A stretch of DNA of 64,000 nucleotides from Patiria miniata (Eukaryota > Echinodermata > Asteroidea > Valvatida > Asterinidae): the NCBI RefSeq assembly GCF_015706575.1, contig NW_024037076.1, forward strand, positions 18,356,898 through 18,420,897, read 5' to 3'. Positions 1 through 13,700 of this stretch are shown in pieces. The stretch's first letter is position 1; each line of letters begins with the position of its first letter. The notes beneath the pieces are model-generated. The model saw nothing but the letters and a program-made list of their open reading frames with translations. It was not told the origin of the DNA and did not search any database. The translations under genes were made by a program, and so were the position numbers.

Positions 1-760
1 ATTTAAAACATACATCACTGAGCTTGTAAAAACTGTCACAGACATAATGCTGGAATTGCTCCTGTGTACCTGTGCAAGTGAATGTACATTTAGGCCATCA
101 CTACATATTTAATTGTACTATAGCATTTCAATATATATGTCCATATGCAAAACCGTTTGCAGGGGTAATGTAAGCGGAATCCGGAGTTCATCACTGAGTG
201 CAAATACACAGATGTTTGAGATGTCTGCCTTGATCTTTTTCTTGCACTTTCTCCTGCTGAGTCAGGAGCACTTTTTCTCGGCTTTTCCCGTGCCTGGAAA
301 GAAATCACAACACCAGATTGTTTGAACGGCCGCCCTGAGGAATTTTATTTTACATTTGTCCTTCTCTGGCGCGTGCCAGAAAACATACATGCTCAAGAAA
401 AAGAAAAGAAAACGTTGGGGTGGAAATTGATCGGCACTGATGAAACTTCCAGCCGTTGCTTAATGGAGGGACCCGGTCATTTCGGTTTTGTGGGATGCCT
501 GTACTAGCTGTCAAAAGTGACAAGTTGATTTTCACGTAATGGCCGAAACATTCTCCAACTAACAACCTTGTTTGTGACAGCTGCGGTAGCACTTGATTCA
601 TAAACTCAATCTTATTTGCCTGGAATAGCGCTGAGACGAACACAGTATGTCGCTGAGCCAGGCAATGGAAAGAAAAAAGTGCAGCCGTAAATAGCATGAT
701 TTCTGCATATTCTGTGTTTTAGATTTTGTATTCCAAGAGACTCGCGTTGTTTTTGAACAC

Positions 761-1310
761 TTAAAGGGAAAATACAACATTTGCAAACATCGAAGAATAA
801 AACTACCAAGTTTTTACGAAATACCTTACTAGGATGTTGGTAAATGACAGTTTAAAGCATCCTGTAAAATTATGGCACCTTGTGTGAAGTCATTTTCAAG
901 AAAATGGTATTTTTGTATACATTTCCAACGGTGGTCGGCCGACCACCGTTGGAAAAACCTAACTATTTTTCAACTACTGCTCCTAATTTACAATTTTTTT
1001 CAGTCCAAATTTTGTTTGCTATTGGTTGCATGTTCATGAATGGGTGCAGGCCATCTAGACTGGCTCCGTTACCTTACAATTTTCCTTACCTTAATACAAT
1101 TTTCCTTACCTTACAATGATCCATTTTATCTTTAGTGGAGTCAGGGAACCAGACTACTTAAACATTTTTGTTTTTCTTGATTTTTCCAGCATTTTCGAAC
1201 ACAAAACTTCAAACATGTCAGTTAAACAATATTTGATCTATTATACTAACCCCTCAAATAGTTCATTTCTGAAAATTACAGCAAAAGCCAATGATGTACA
1301 TTCCCTTTAA
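761..1310 (+). mobile_element. TTAA-type palindromic MITE, copy 1
   Basis: The element is bounded by TTAA at 761-764 and 1307-1310. It has terminal inverted repeats of the form TTAAAGGGAA...TTCCCTTTAA, and the left end continues ATACAACATTTGC. The TTAA target site and lack of any coding frame point to a non-autonomous piggyBac-like element; that class is inferred. Copies at 51063-51570 (same orientation) and 58480-59003 (opposite) share most of its length. A 34-bp perfect palindrome lies inside at 922-955. Confidence 0.85.
922..955. repeat. 34-bp perfect palindrome inside MITE copy 1
   Basis: The arm reads TTTCCAACGGTGGTCGG and is followed directly by its exact reverse complement, with no loop. 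The other two copies of this MITE have the same palindrome with different but still matching arms. Confidence 0.95.
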
Positions 1311-2071
1311 ACATATGCAGTTTGAATGTTACTCAAATTATGCCATATGGAATGTACATGTCGGAATTAAATTTTGTGGCTGGGATAATAAACAAAAAGT
1401 CCTGAATTTTAGATTGTCATTGTCTTGCTCTCCTTTAAATTTGCATTTTTATGTTTGTACTGTACATTACCATCAACGTTTAAAAATGTTTAATTACATG
1501 CATGAGTGATCGTCTCTGTAGTCAGATTCCTTTTGGCAACATTTTGTTAAACGGTCCAGTAAAAATATCAGCATCTGTGAACTGAAGGAAAATTCCTAAC
1601 CCATGAACAAATTCTTAAACTTGGATGTCCAAGTATACAAAAACGCTTCTGTACATGACATGTATGATGACACGCATGGGCCACTGGCTAATTGACGATT
1701 CTCCTTGCGTGTGAACACACGATCATGCTTACATGCGGTCCGTCCCGTATTATGGCAATATAGACAGCTAGGCAGTCCAGCTGCATGCAATTCCCACCGA
1801 GGCTCTTCTTCAGACTGCGAGACGGGAGAGTTTCACGTTTGGCATGTTTGGGCTGGCGTGTTTTTAAAGAAACATAGGTGCCCCCTTCTACACAGCAAGA
1901 TGAGCGATGACTAGCAAGATTTTGTTGATGTACTAATGAGTGACTAGTGGCTGGATAGAGGTGTAGAGAGGAGAGGGTAGTTTTAGAGGTTTAAGGTTGC
2001 AGTGATAGATAGGAGTTGGTGCGTATCACGCAAAGAGTACGGGATAAAATGCACAGTTTTGAAGTGAACAA

Positions 2072-2619
2072 TTAAGGCATATAGGATCACTTGCTTTTCA
2101 TTCATTTTGTTCATTTCCAATAATAACACCAATCTAAATCCAAAGAAGAATTTCAAAACCGGACCTGTTCAAGTTTCGGCTCAGTGGATACTACACTTTT
2201 CAAGAAAACAGTGATAAACCATGCACAATCTTTTGATTACGTACATGTAACATGATTTTGTCGATAACACGTTCCAATAATAACACCAATCAAAATCCAA
2301 AGAAGAATTTCAAAACCGGACCTGTTCAAGTTTCGGCTCAGTGGATACTACACTTTTCAAGAAAACAGTGATAAACCATGCACAATCTTTTGATTACCTA
2401 CATGTAACACGATTTTGTTGATCATAACACTCTTTTATTTCCAAGAATCAGTCAATTGGCTGATTGTTGGAAACACATACATTGATTTCTTCTAAATGAC
2501 AGCAAGCCAGACGGAATAATTTTCACGGGGTGTTTAGTACCAGTATGATCTTTAAGCTTTTTGATCATAAATCGGTAGGTTACTTTTGGGATAAATGCGA
2601 TTGATCCTATATGCCTTTA
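2072..2619 (+). mobile_element. TTAA-type MITE with internal 157-bp tandem duplication
   Basis: The left end TTAAGGCATATAGGATC (from 2072) and right end GATCCTATATGCCTTTA (to 2619) are inverted repeats. The right TTAA has decayed to TTTA. A 157-bp block beginning TTCCAATAATAACACC is present twice in tandem (2115-2271 and 2272-2428). The related copy at 16000-16395 has the block once and is shorter by about the same amount. No coding frame is seen. It is probably a non-autonomous TTAA element. Confidence 0.8.
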
Positions 2620-5600
2620 TGCATAGATTTTCAATTTGGTCTGCATACATGTGTTAAAATATAAACATCTTCTTACACAGAAAATGGACTTGGTTAAAAT
2701 ATATACGTTGTAAAAGAATGGGCAAGGTTTGAAGTGAACACGTATTTTCGGTATGCCTTCACATGAGTTAAACATCCAGCTCCGTATGTTGTCTGAGACC
2801 GACTTTAATGTTATGGAAATTGTTATTTGATGATTGCAATAAAACTCCATTTCAAATGAATAAAAAAAATATGTAGAAGATACAAAATATATTTTCCATG
2901 AACCTACAACGTACAGGGTTATCATCACGGCCATATTTGCACCACACATCAGTAAGCTTTTCCTGCAGCGTTGTCTGGGTTCCCTAATTTCGTCCCTTAT
3001 AATAAACCTTATAATCTATTCCACCTGACTCCCATCTTGTTTAATGTAATTCAGCCGTGCTGGAATATCTGCGACCGATTTTACGCATTTTGCCTTCCAC
3101 GCTCCACAGTGTCCGCATTCTCTCTGTGTTCGCGTACACGCTCGGGTTTTATTTGGGGGTGTACCCCGGAGGGTATACGTGCACGTTTCTCCATCCATTA
3201 GTGACAGGTTTGGCAGTGGGAGCACCGGTAGTATCTTGCAGGATTTCTTTGATACCTCCCAGCAACCACCCCCCCTTTTTTTTCCCCTGTTCTTATACCT
3301 ACCAATCCCCTTCTAGACGTCGCCATGACTTGATGTATGCAAGACCACAGGCTAAGGAGCTCCTGGGGGATTTCTGTAGACATCTACAGGAAATGTTCAG
3401 CCGGTGATACCTTGCTCGATTCAAGGTGCTTTGTGTCTCTGCTTTATATATATAAAAAAAATTATTGATCTGTATTTGCTTCTTGATGTACATACGTCTT
3501 AAAGAGACAGGCATCATCTTGAATTTCGGTTCATTAAAACAAAACGTTGCAGACTTAACTTTCCTGTCCTTCCAATTTTTCAGAAAGGATAGAGATTGTA
3601 AAAAGCAAAAAATGAAATTGAAGTTATGAAATCAAAAACACCCTTTGTCCTTTGTTTAAATTAAAAAACGTTTCTTTTAGAATAAATCAAGTCGTGCAAA
3701 TTTCTTTCTTTTTTACGGATGTTCAGGAGTCCTCACATACTGTATCACATGTTGATAGTTTAACCCAAACTGATGGACACAAAAACACTTTCGTCTGCAA
3801 ATTTCCAATTTACTTGATTTATCTACTGTTGATTGAAATCCACTCACGTGAGAAAAGTCGTACAAAAAAATGAACAGAGATCAAACCACTGCATCTTCTA
3901 AAGGCCCCTTAAGTCACAAAACGGGGGAAAATCACGCACAAAGAAGGGGGAAAAAACCTTTTTTTTCCTTTCTTTTTGAAGGCAAAAGGATACTCAAGAT
4001 TCCTGTTGACTTTAATTGATTCACACGTACGACTTTGTAGCCTGAAGCAGAAGAGGTCTCAAGCGAGGGAGCCCTACTGTAGCACGCAGCCAGTGTCAGG
4101 GGGGAGGCAAAAAGCTGTCAGATTGTGCCCTGGGGCGCTATGCCTGTGTTGCAAATTCTGCTTGTTTTTCCACTGTAAAAAAAAAAAAAGACTCGTGGCT
4201 ATTTTTAGGATTCCATCAGCATATTCCAATGCCAAGACGATCTCACATTATCATTTGTCTTCTTGTTTGTTTATTTAAGTTCACATTGTAAATGTAATTT
4301 CAACATTGACATAACTTAAAATTTAAGAGAATACTCGCCAAAGAGGAGAGAATAAAAAAATCCGGGGTTTGGTGTCTTTAAAAATTCTCCGCTTACCACC
4401 TTAGTTTGGTCAGTAATTCACAATCCCGATTAGTTTTCTTAAATGAATTTTAACAATTCAAAGCAGTTGTCTATTTAAAAAAAAACATGAAACTTTTTCA
4501 TCATTCCCTTTGCACTGTTGAAAATAATTGAATGTAGATTTGGGTTTACGGAAAGTAATCATGACTGTCCTTGACACTGACGACTGTAATTATTTTACAA
4601 TTAAATTTGTCTCTTCTCTTACCACTATAAAAACCTGTTAATTTTACACGTGTCTTTATACCCAGCGTAACACATTGCATGCCCAACCTGATCTTCAATT
4701 TGTCATTTCCTTTTTCCTCCATCAAACAATTTCCATAAGTGTTTTTTAGAGGGGGAAAAAGCAGCATTTAGCCCCTCTGCAGGTGTTTTTCTTCTTATTT
4801 TGGGCGCAGCACAATATTATTATCCTTGATGTTAATGATATTGGGAATGGCTTCCTGTGTCAGCAGCCAGCAGCCTTTTATCATCGCCTGCCTCGCTTGC
4901 TCCTGTGTGTTCCCCGTCCACCCAGTCTATTCTTGCCGTTCCGTCTCCCTCCGGTCATGTTCGCACCTTTCCTGCCGGCCTTGACTTCGGTTGGAGATTG
5001 AACGCAGCGAGCAGGTTGGGCCCTGCGTTGCTGTTTGTAATTGCCTCGCATGTCGTCAGGGTTTTTGAACGCGTACGTGCACTTGTAGTGTACACGCAGT
5101 CATGGTGTAAAAGCAGTGCAGCCGCATGTATTAGACATCTTCCGTGCGCTGAATTCAAATGTCGTGTGAAACTCCCTTGTTTCAGATATGCTCAGCGTAT
5201 TCAATTGTTTTGTCTTTTGTGATGCGTTTTACTTGAACTACACAGTTAGTTACCTTTTCTGTACTTTCCAAAATTCATTTGAAAGTACATTTCGCAATAC
5301 TAAAAAAAGCACATAAAAATTCCTCAGATTTTAATGTGTTAAAACTGACACACTATTACACTGACAACTTGATTGAATACTGTGGAGAGCTGAGTAGAAA
5401 TTCATTGTTTATGTAGCATTGTCTTTTTATGGCAAAAGTTTAGTCAACGTGATTCTCTATACTGTAATATGTGATCTGTCCATGAAGTCGGAAATTGCCA
5501 TTTTGCAGGACAGTGAGGCAAAGCCAAAATTTGAAGGGGTGGTCTTTTTTTGTTTCCAGGGGAATTTTGATCTGTAAGTCCTCTTTTAGCTTTCTCCAGT

Positions 5601-7719
5601 GCTTTTCTTGTGTTCTGTCAAACATCTTCAAAACATCTTCATTTTATGAGTTGACTGTTCATTCACTGTAACACAACTGCAGGATTTTTAAATGACATTC
5701 TCTCAAAAATCAGTTTTACAACTTCAAGTACATTTAGTCGGTGGTCTATATTTCTATTACTGAACGCAGTATCCCTAAACGTTGTATACCTTTGGAAAGC
5801 TCATGTTCTGCAGAATCCAAATATATAGATATCTCAATTCTTAAAAAGTCCGACTTTAAGCTCATTTTGTGATGAAAGGTCACATGTGTGTTCAGCATAT
5901 GTATACCATCAACAAGGATTTGTAACCAATTTGCGGCTCAGCTGTCTAGAATTTATATTTAAAACCATACAGTAAAAATGCATTTGCAAAGCTTGTATGC
6001 TATGTACAAATGCATATCTGCGGAGAATTTTTCTTGTGGTTCAGGCTCTACCCATCGTAACCTTCCTCTTAATAGCTGTGTGTTTCAGCCCGCTGTTTCC
6101 ATTTTCGTCGGTAATGGGAAAATAAATGGACCCTCGTCTCTGGGAAATTGATTAATTTTCAATTGAATTGGGTTCGTTTTTGTGAGAAATGAGGTTGTTG
6201 TGTTTTTGATTTGATCTATTTTCTTTAGTCAATTTTTTTTTCCATTTAATTTTTTCTCTCCCAAGGTGAAAATCTTGAGTTCAGACAAAAACTGTACATC
6301 GGTTATTTCATCAGAAATTGGAAAATTTAATTTTCTTTTCCAGAAGAACTTTCAAGTGTTTTTAATGGGTTTAAAAATTAAGTTTAGTTGACAAACCAAC
6401 ATTACTATATAGTTTATCCCTTTGTGGGTGTTTATTTAAATATGTTGTTTTGTTTTTCCATTCTTTGTTTTTATATATGAATGCTTTTGGGTCCCACATA
6501 GATAGTGATACTCCTCAATTTCATTCCGCTGTTGATTCTGACAACGAACGAATACAAACAATACAGATCATATTTGATCAAATGCGTGGATCTATCATTA
6601 TCTAAATGATCACAAGCAATGTACACGTGTAATACACAGTCTGCAATCTGCAATAAATCGGCAATAAAAGTAGAACTCACAAAAAAGGCCATGTTATTGC
6701 ATCTGCATGTTTGTATCTAGGAGCTACAATTATCTCTAAAGAATATCACCAGCTGTGTGTCAGCCTATCATAAAAGCATATCAAGTCATGTGCTCGAGGC
6801 CTCTTTTTTGGGAAGGATAAAAAAAAGTGAAGATCAGTGAGTGGGAAGACAATTAAGAGTGCACCAAGATTGTATTAAAACCACTATATTGTGTTGATTT
6901 GAAGGGTTGAACAACATATGACTGAATTGGAATGACTCTGCCACGGAGAGTTCAAGGATTTTCAGGGGGGGGGGGGTTCCAGGATTATACATGTTTTGAA
7001 CTTACTTGAAGGGAGTAGTTGACTTTTTAGGATTGTGAAACAAACTTCTTTTTTTTGGAAAGCTTCCATTCTTTCAAACAATGTAGTTTTTGTTTTGAAA
7101 AAATGAGATCCAAAATCGGGGGGGGGGGGGGGACTTAACCACGACTTTATTTTTGAATGTGTGAGAGAACTGTTTACATTTCACAGTGTATATGTGGAAA
7201 GCTTCCATTTTGTCAAACTGTGTAGTTTTTGTTTTTCAAAATGTGTCTGTAATTCTCCAAGTTAACTTGCACTATGGCTCACGATGGTCCGAATGATAAT
7301 TCTTGGGGTTCGATAAACCCAATCATTGGCTTAATTCCCCCGCCCCTTCTTTTTTCTTAAAGTTGTTGTTTCCAGCCCGTCAACACCATGGATGGAAAAC
7401 GGATCGTATCATCCTCTTAGGTTTCCCTCCGATCCATCTTGACTAGTCAACAGCATCTAATAATATTACCATGCCACATCTTTAGCACCTCATAGATCAA
7501 GTATTGCTCATCATTTCTTCTTTAACCCCATGGTAAGATGAATGTCAAGACACTCATCCGAACTGTAGAGGAGGGTCGCGACCTACACTTTTTGAAATGT
7601 CACACTCGCCCCCTCCCCTCCCCTCCCCCCCTTTAACCCACATCCCAAGTTTCTCCATGACCTGCTTGTTTCTGACCTGAACCTTTATTTTCTACTTCTT
7701 TTTTCTTCTTTTATCCCAG

Positions 7720-7797
7720 GTACGGACGTTGTTCGTCAGTGGCTTGCCCATGGATGCGACACCACGCGAGCTGTACCTCCTGTTCAGAGCGTATCAG
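7720..7797 (+). CDS. RBPMS: RBPMS-like exon: RRM1 beta1-alpha1
   Basis: This exon encodes 26 residues beginning [19 protein letters not shown] and ending FRAYQ. It lies between acceptor tttatcccag and donor gtacgt and is phase 0 at both ends. LFVSGLP is RNP2, and RELYLLFR is the first RRM helix, nearly identical to RBPMS and couch potato. It starts at the point where vertebrate exon 2 starts, so a short N-terminal exon is missing upstream. Confidence 0.95.
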
Positions 7798-10700
7798 GTA
7801 CGTAATGATGTGTGTAACAAGGGCTGTTGTCCAAGTCCCTGGATCCTTAATTGTGCCACTGTCTGCGGATGCTGAAGGATCTCCCCCCCCCCCCCTCCCC
7901 CAAGGGAGATCTTGAGATCGGTGACAGTTTACGGGATGTGCACAGGTGATCATGCGAGTGGTTTGGCTGCCTGGAAGTTTTGACTCGGTCCGATTGACAA
8001 TTTCTCACAAAGTTAATTTGCTGAAAGCTTATGTTTTGGAAAGTTCCTGGCAGTACAGTGTGATGACTCGGAAGAGGTGCCCTTTTCCAGAAATTTGGAC
8101 ACATTAAAACAGCTCCCCCCCCCCCAACAAAAAAAACAAACAATAAAGCATCGTTTATCTTCGTCTCAAAAAAGCATCAAGGAACATATTGATCAACCAT
8201 CCCTATACCCACCTCAACTATATCCACTGGAATCCAAAAGCGGAAGCACAAAACTCTTAATATCCAGATTTGAGACGGTATTTTTCCTGTTCGTATCATC
8301 AAAATCTAAGTGAAACCACCTACTAGTTGTATGTATTTCTGGCCACATGTGGCATGGAAATTTCATACATGTAGCAGTGACACGTAGTTTTGATAACTAA
8401 ATGGCACATTGGAAGTCTGGCATTGTGAAGTCAGGCGGAAAATTGACACGCCAATTGCCTGCAGCAGTCTAGGACTGGGACCCAAAATTGAAAAGCTACT
8501 CGGGCTACTCGACCATCTCCGAGGTGTACAGATCAGACCACTGTAAACTGTCAAACAGTTGCCATTGTATGTTGATTCAATGCGTGTTTTTCCCCACAGT
8601 GGAATATCCCTCTATCAAGCCAGTGTCAGTTACTGTCTTAAGTTTCACCACCCTTTTTTTCAGGATAAATGGCAAAGGCTTAACCTTTTATTTATAGTAG
8701 AAAAATTCCTCAGAACAGATTATTCAAAGGATTTTGCTTCCATTATCCAAGCGTGAGACACTAGAGTGCAGTGTAGAGTGCAGTACTTCTTGTGTAAAGA
8801 TCAGACTGCGGTTCAGTTGTCAAGACGTTTAGGCTTCGCAACATTGGGTTTATGAATGATGGGGGATGCTTTAGTAGTATCAATTCTAATTGCAAGCTTT
8901 CAGGTTTTTTCCTTTTCATAAATAATTAAGTTACTTCAAGTCTTAATTCAGATGTCGGATTCGGTGTAGTGAGGACAAATGCGTAGAAAATTTAGATTAT
9001 AGTACTCATTGACATACATTTATAACGGAACAGGAAAGAAGAAAGATCTTACATACTTATCTGCAGGATCATGAAGTTGACACAGCAGAAGATAGTTATA
9101 ATGAAAGCTGAGGACATTTTACTGTTTCTAATGGGGTAATTAAGATTGAAGCGGAAATATCTGGGCAAAGGAATTCATATACATTCATGCTGTGTGGGCA
9201 AGCTAGCGATACTCAAAGTGCTTTGATGGAATGCATTTTTCGTTCAATTAAGTGTCAGACGTGGTTAGTCTTGGAAGCTGAGTTTGGTTTGCCATGGGCT
9301 CAATCACTGTCTGTTTAGTGTTCCACTCCCCACACATCACCCACTTAAATTCACGAGGAATATCATTTGCATTTGTTTGTCTAAGTCCCTTTCCGATGTC
9401 CCTCTTTTCTCATACCCAAACCCCCCCCCCCCCCCCCGAAAGAAATTAAGATATTAGGTGACTCCAAAACCCCTTTTCATTTGCAGTTGACTTTGCCATG
9501 GTTTGGGATCGTGCTGAATTTAGACTAGATGCTCATGCCGTCAACTACATGTACCTGTCTTCGACCGAAATCTGTGTCGCAGGCCCAGGCCTCTGTTCTG
9601 AAAATTCAATTTAGGTTCTGCGACGGACAACATGTGTGTTATTGTAGGCCGCGGTGCTGTTCGTGCCGACGATTACACTCGGACGCATTTGTTTCCAGCG
9701 ATTAAGGTCGGGAGCACGATAACGGGGGCTGAAAGCGAAGGGGGGAGAGGAAGGCATGTTTGCATTCTGGCCTGTGTGACGCTCACGCAACCCAAATCAC
9801 GAAAAGGGGGAAATATATGCTTGGCTGTCAAAGGAAGCTTCACAAGCGCAGCGTTTATAAATGTGTTTTTGTAACATTGAGGCGGAGAGGTGAGAATACA
9901 TGCACATCATTTGTGTTGTCAATACATTTTAGGAGAAAAAGTTTGGAAACAAATTGATCTGCGGCAGACAGCACTGAGTATATACAGTGTTTATATTACA
10001 AATACGTCGGCAAAGGGCAAAACCTAATATAAAATTTACAAGCAAGCTCAATGGTTGAGTGGTAAAGACGTCTGCACTAGTAGGCAGGAGATTGTGGCTT
10101 TGAGTCCCACCCAAGTGAACTTGTGAATTTGTTTCTCGCAAGCCTTCGGACAACACCGAGTATACAGTGTTTATAAAAATACATCGGTGAAGGGGTAAAC
10201 CCACTATAAAAATTGCTCTCATCCGTGGGTGTGCCACTATTCTTGTTGTAGATTCTGTTCTTGAATCAGACAAATAGAGTTGCAGCCAAAAAAGGATATT
10301 CACCTTGTTCGAAATTCAAAATGAGAAATATAATTCTTTGTGAACCGTATCCTGTGATGAAATTCGAAACCTGTTTTCAGAAGCGTCTAACGTCTCTCCG
10401 TGCAGATAACACCTTCCTTCATTTGCCCCTCTCTAGAGATGGGTCCTTAAACAAATGACAAGGCGCGGCATAAATTTGTCTGTTAGCCCATTATTTAGCA
10501 GTCACACCTGTTTGGAACGAACCCAAATCACCAACCTCCCCAGACTTCATCCCATCTAGGGTAACGGTCATGCATTTTTAAAATCCAATCATCAGGGGCA
10601 GGTGCACACGGCCCATGAATCTGTGACAGTTGGCGTACGAGTTGTCTCCTCCCCCTCCCCCCCCCTTTTTTTTCTTATCATCGTTAGAAATCACCCTGTC

Positions 10701-13700
10701 ATCACCCCATTTCATTAAGAGTTGTGATGAGGGCCTGTCTGATTGTGATTGCTTAAGTTGGATGAAAGCACGGGTACTTTTTTAAAAGATGTCAGCAGAA
10801 TCAAATTAAAAAGGAGTAAGCATGATCTGAATGCTACAGACTACATAGCACCTTGTATCCTTTTGCAATTTGGTGCTCTACAAATCCAGTTGTTATTATT
10901 ATTTTACATGTACAATTTGCGCACAAGGATAGACCATTTCAATTTTTCTGCTTGAAAATTTAAAAAAGAAGTGAACTTGTCATCTTTTGGTTCAGAAAAC
11001 ATGACCTGCCAAACCCCTTCCATCATAAAATGGTATGTTGCCATTTCTCATATACTCTGTGGGCAAGGGCTGATCCAAAACCAAATGGGGGGGGGGGGGG
11101 GGGGAGGGCAAGAGGGTTCAAGTATTTTTTTTTCTTCAAAAAGAGCAAGGGGATTAAGTACATAGTATTGTGCCCTGTTTCCAAATTGCAATATTAGAAC
11201 TTAGAGGTATGTGTAGCAGATGACGTATGAGGGAGATTCTCAACGTTTGAACTTATTTCCTAAAAATTTAAGACCAAAAGAAATTCAGCTTTGTACCAAT
11301 TTTTTTTCCTGTAATGGAACTGCATGTACCACCAGAGTTTCGAAGAAATATTAGGCAAGTTTCATTTACTACTTAACCTCATCTGAAAGTTAAATTTAAA
11401 TTTGATATTTCATAAAGCCTCTTTCACTATTACATCCCTCGAGAATATAAAAGTAGTCGAAGAAATGCCCGAGGAAAAGCAGCCTTTAGAATTTCCGTCT
11501 AGAATAACATTGCGCACCGTTAGATGATTTTTCTTCTTCTTTTTTTTTCTCTCCTTAAAAGCTTTCCTTTGAATGTCATCCAAATAAAGCCTCCCAGTTC
11601 ATCCGATCCTCTCCCTAACATCCATCTCTGCCCATTTGCAACGGAACCAAACCAAAAATAAGCAGTGAATAGACGGCCCATCTCCCCTGTGCATTTCTCA
11701 TTTTTCTTCAGTTTCAAAGAGAGAATTGCGTCTTGTATTACTGTTTACAGAATGTATTCAATTTTGTGATCAATAGCTTAAAATTTTTGGAGACAGAATG
11801 AAGTGAATAACATTGCCTGTGCTATTGAGGCACAAACAGCATTCATTCTCACAAACACACACACAAGCACGCTATAACCTAGCGTCAATCCCACTGCACC
11901 GGCTATCTAGAGATTAAACGGTACAGAAGTGACGTGGGCATTTCTCTCTTCTCTCTATTTTTTTTTTTCCAGAGGGTTTTGATTGCCATTCATCTGGCAC
12001 TAGGCCCCCCGAGGCGATTTTAACTAATTGCAAAGTCTCTGTTTTCAGTGCGAATTCACCGTTGCTATTTGGATAGTGATCGTCACATCCTATAGACCAC
12101 GGTAATTCAACTCACTGGGATTATTTACAAATTTTTTTTCCTTCGGTTTTCGTTGGAAAAACAACATCCAGGAGAAATTTACATAGAGGCAACCGAAGGA
12201 AAAAAAAAAGATTTACCCAACTTTGATTGCTAGAGGGTGGGTGTACTTTACTTTCAGCGCAAAATGCATTTGTAAAAATAGTTTGTGTGTGCATATAGTT
12301 ACATACAGAACTGTGAACCATCAAGATGGAAATTCCCTTGATGAAAATCTGTATTGAGTGGTAGGTCGTGTTTGTCAGAAAGATGTCTCGGCAGTATTGA
12401 TTGAAATATAAACTTGAATCTTCGTCAACCAATGCGTAAGTACATGTTGGTGCAGCAAAACACTTGAGTGAGACGATGATCGCCACATATACTATAACCA
12501 TACCTGTACTGCACAGAAGAAAAAGTAAATTACAGTGCACAGGACAACGTTTACTTGTTCAAAAACCTTAGCTTCCCCGCTGTCTCTATCTTGAGTATTT
12601 TGACAACAAAGTGTCAAACAGGAACAAAAATGGTTGTTGGTTGGACAGGTATGTGGGAAAAAAAACATCTTACAAAATCTGAAAATACGCGTATTTGAAG
12701 CAAAGGTTTTATAATTATTACAAAAATCAGACAACCTTTGCTTGGAAATCTTGTTGCACCTGCATAAATGGGCATGCAGAGAGATATCTGCAGAAGAGTT
12801 TTATAGAAATCTAGGGCGCCTAATTCGATGTGGGGTATTAAATTTTATTTCAGAGAGAATTGCATTGTCTTAAATGGTGAGGGTTATTTTTCAATGAGGC
12901 AGATTTTTCCATTTTTTGCCGGGTAGGTTAAGGAAACACGGCAGACAAGACACCTGAATATGTCGCCTAGTATATTGTTATCATCAAACACGAATACTAA
13001 TTTACAATGAATTTGTGCTGAAATTAAAGAACAAAAGTTTGTGAGAAGGACCAGTATGCAATCGTAAACAAGTGACAACTACAAATTTGCAGGATATAAA
13101 AGTTTTCCTTCTTATAATTACATATGATATATAATTCGATAATGACTCTATCAAAGAAAAGTCCCACACACAATCTTCATACTGATTTACTAAAATACGT
13201 GTACTTCAGATCCTCAACGGAAAAACCACCAAAAAAAGTGTTTCTACAGTTTCCAGCATATGTAATAGCAAACCTGAAATGATTTACGTACAATCATCAT
13301 CATTTGGCTGTACCGGTATCTTTCCAGCCTCTTCCTAACTGTGATACAATGTACCTCCTTACCATTTCTCAACCAATTCTGTGTCTTGTTTTAATAAAAA
13401 AAAAACTAGAAGCAGCATCTAACTTCATGAGGTTTTGAGTGTACCGTTCTAGAGGTTCCTATTCTTGGATGCTTACAAAACAGTTTGACGGTGGCTTGGG
13501 TATGAGTGGGTGTTTTTTTTTGCCATGTTGAGCGTATCCTGTGACTTTTCGAGGGCCTGTCACTTCTGAATGTGTGTTGAATACACAAACCTGTGGCAGC
13601 TGACATAATTGGTTGGGTTGTTTGGCATGTGTTTTTTTTTTTTTTTTTATTATTATTTTATTTTGCATTTAATGCTCAGGACCGAACAGTGTTGATAATT

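Larger units (their letters stand above)
1..7719. other. Region upstream of first recognised RBPMS exon
   Basis: No exon could be supported here. It may be 5' flank or an intron of the RBPMS-like gene, because the first recognised exon (7720) opens inside RRM1 and needs an upstream exon with the start codon. It holds two TTAA-type MITEs (761-1310 and 2072-2619), long A/T runs and poly-G runs near 6966 and 7119. Short open frames near 3057-3407 and 4857-5222 lie in locally GC-richer DNA, but show no family resemblance and no convincing splice sites. Confidence 0.5.

Noticed and set aside
3057-3407. 116-codon plus-strand open frame
   Set aside because: No resemblance to a known family, no good splice sites or start context, and overlapping open frames on the other strand.
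4857-5222. 121-codon plus-strand open frame in locally GC-rich DNA
   Set aside because: Considered as an initiator exon for the RBPMS-like gene, but it does not encode an acidic N-terminus and has no donor joining in phase 0 to 7720.
9632-9874. 80-codon open frame inside the 6-kb intron
   Set aside because: It would interrupt the RRM1 fold if spliced in, and no family is recognised.
10045-10125. Functional tRNA gene
   Set aside because: Only the box A and box B-like parts match; acceptor and anticodon stems do not form, so a SINE head is more likely.
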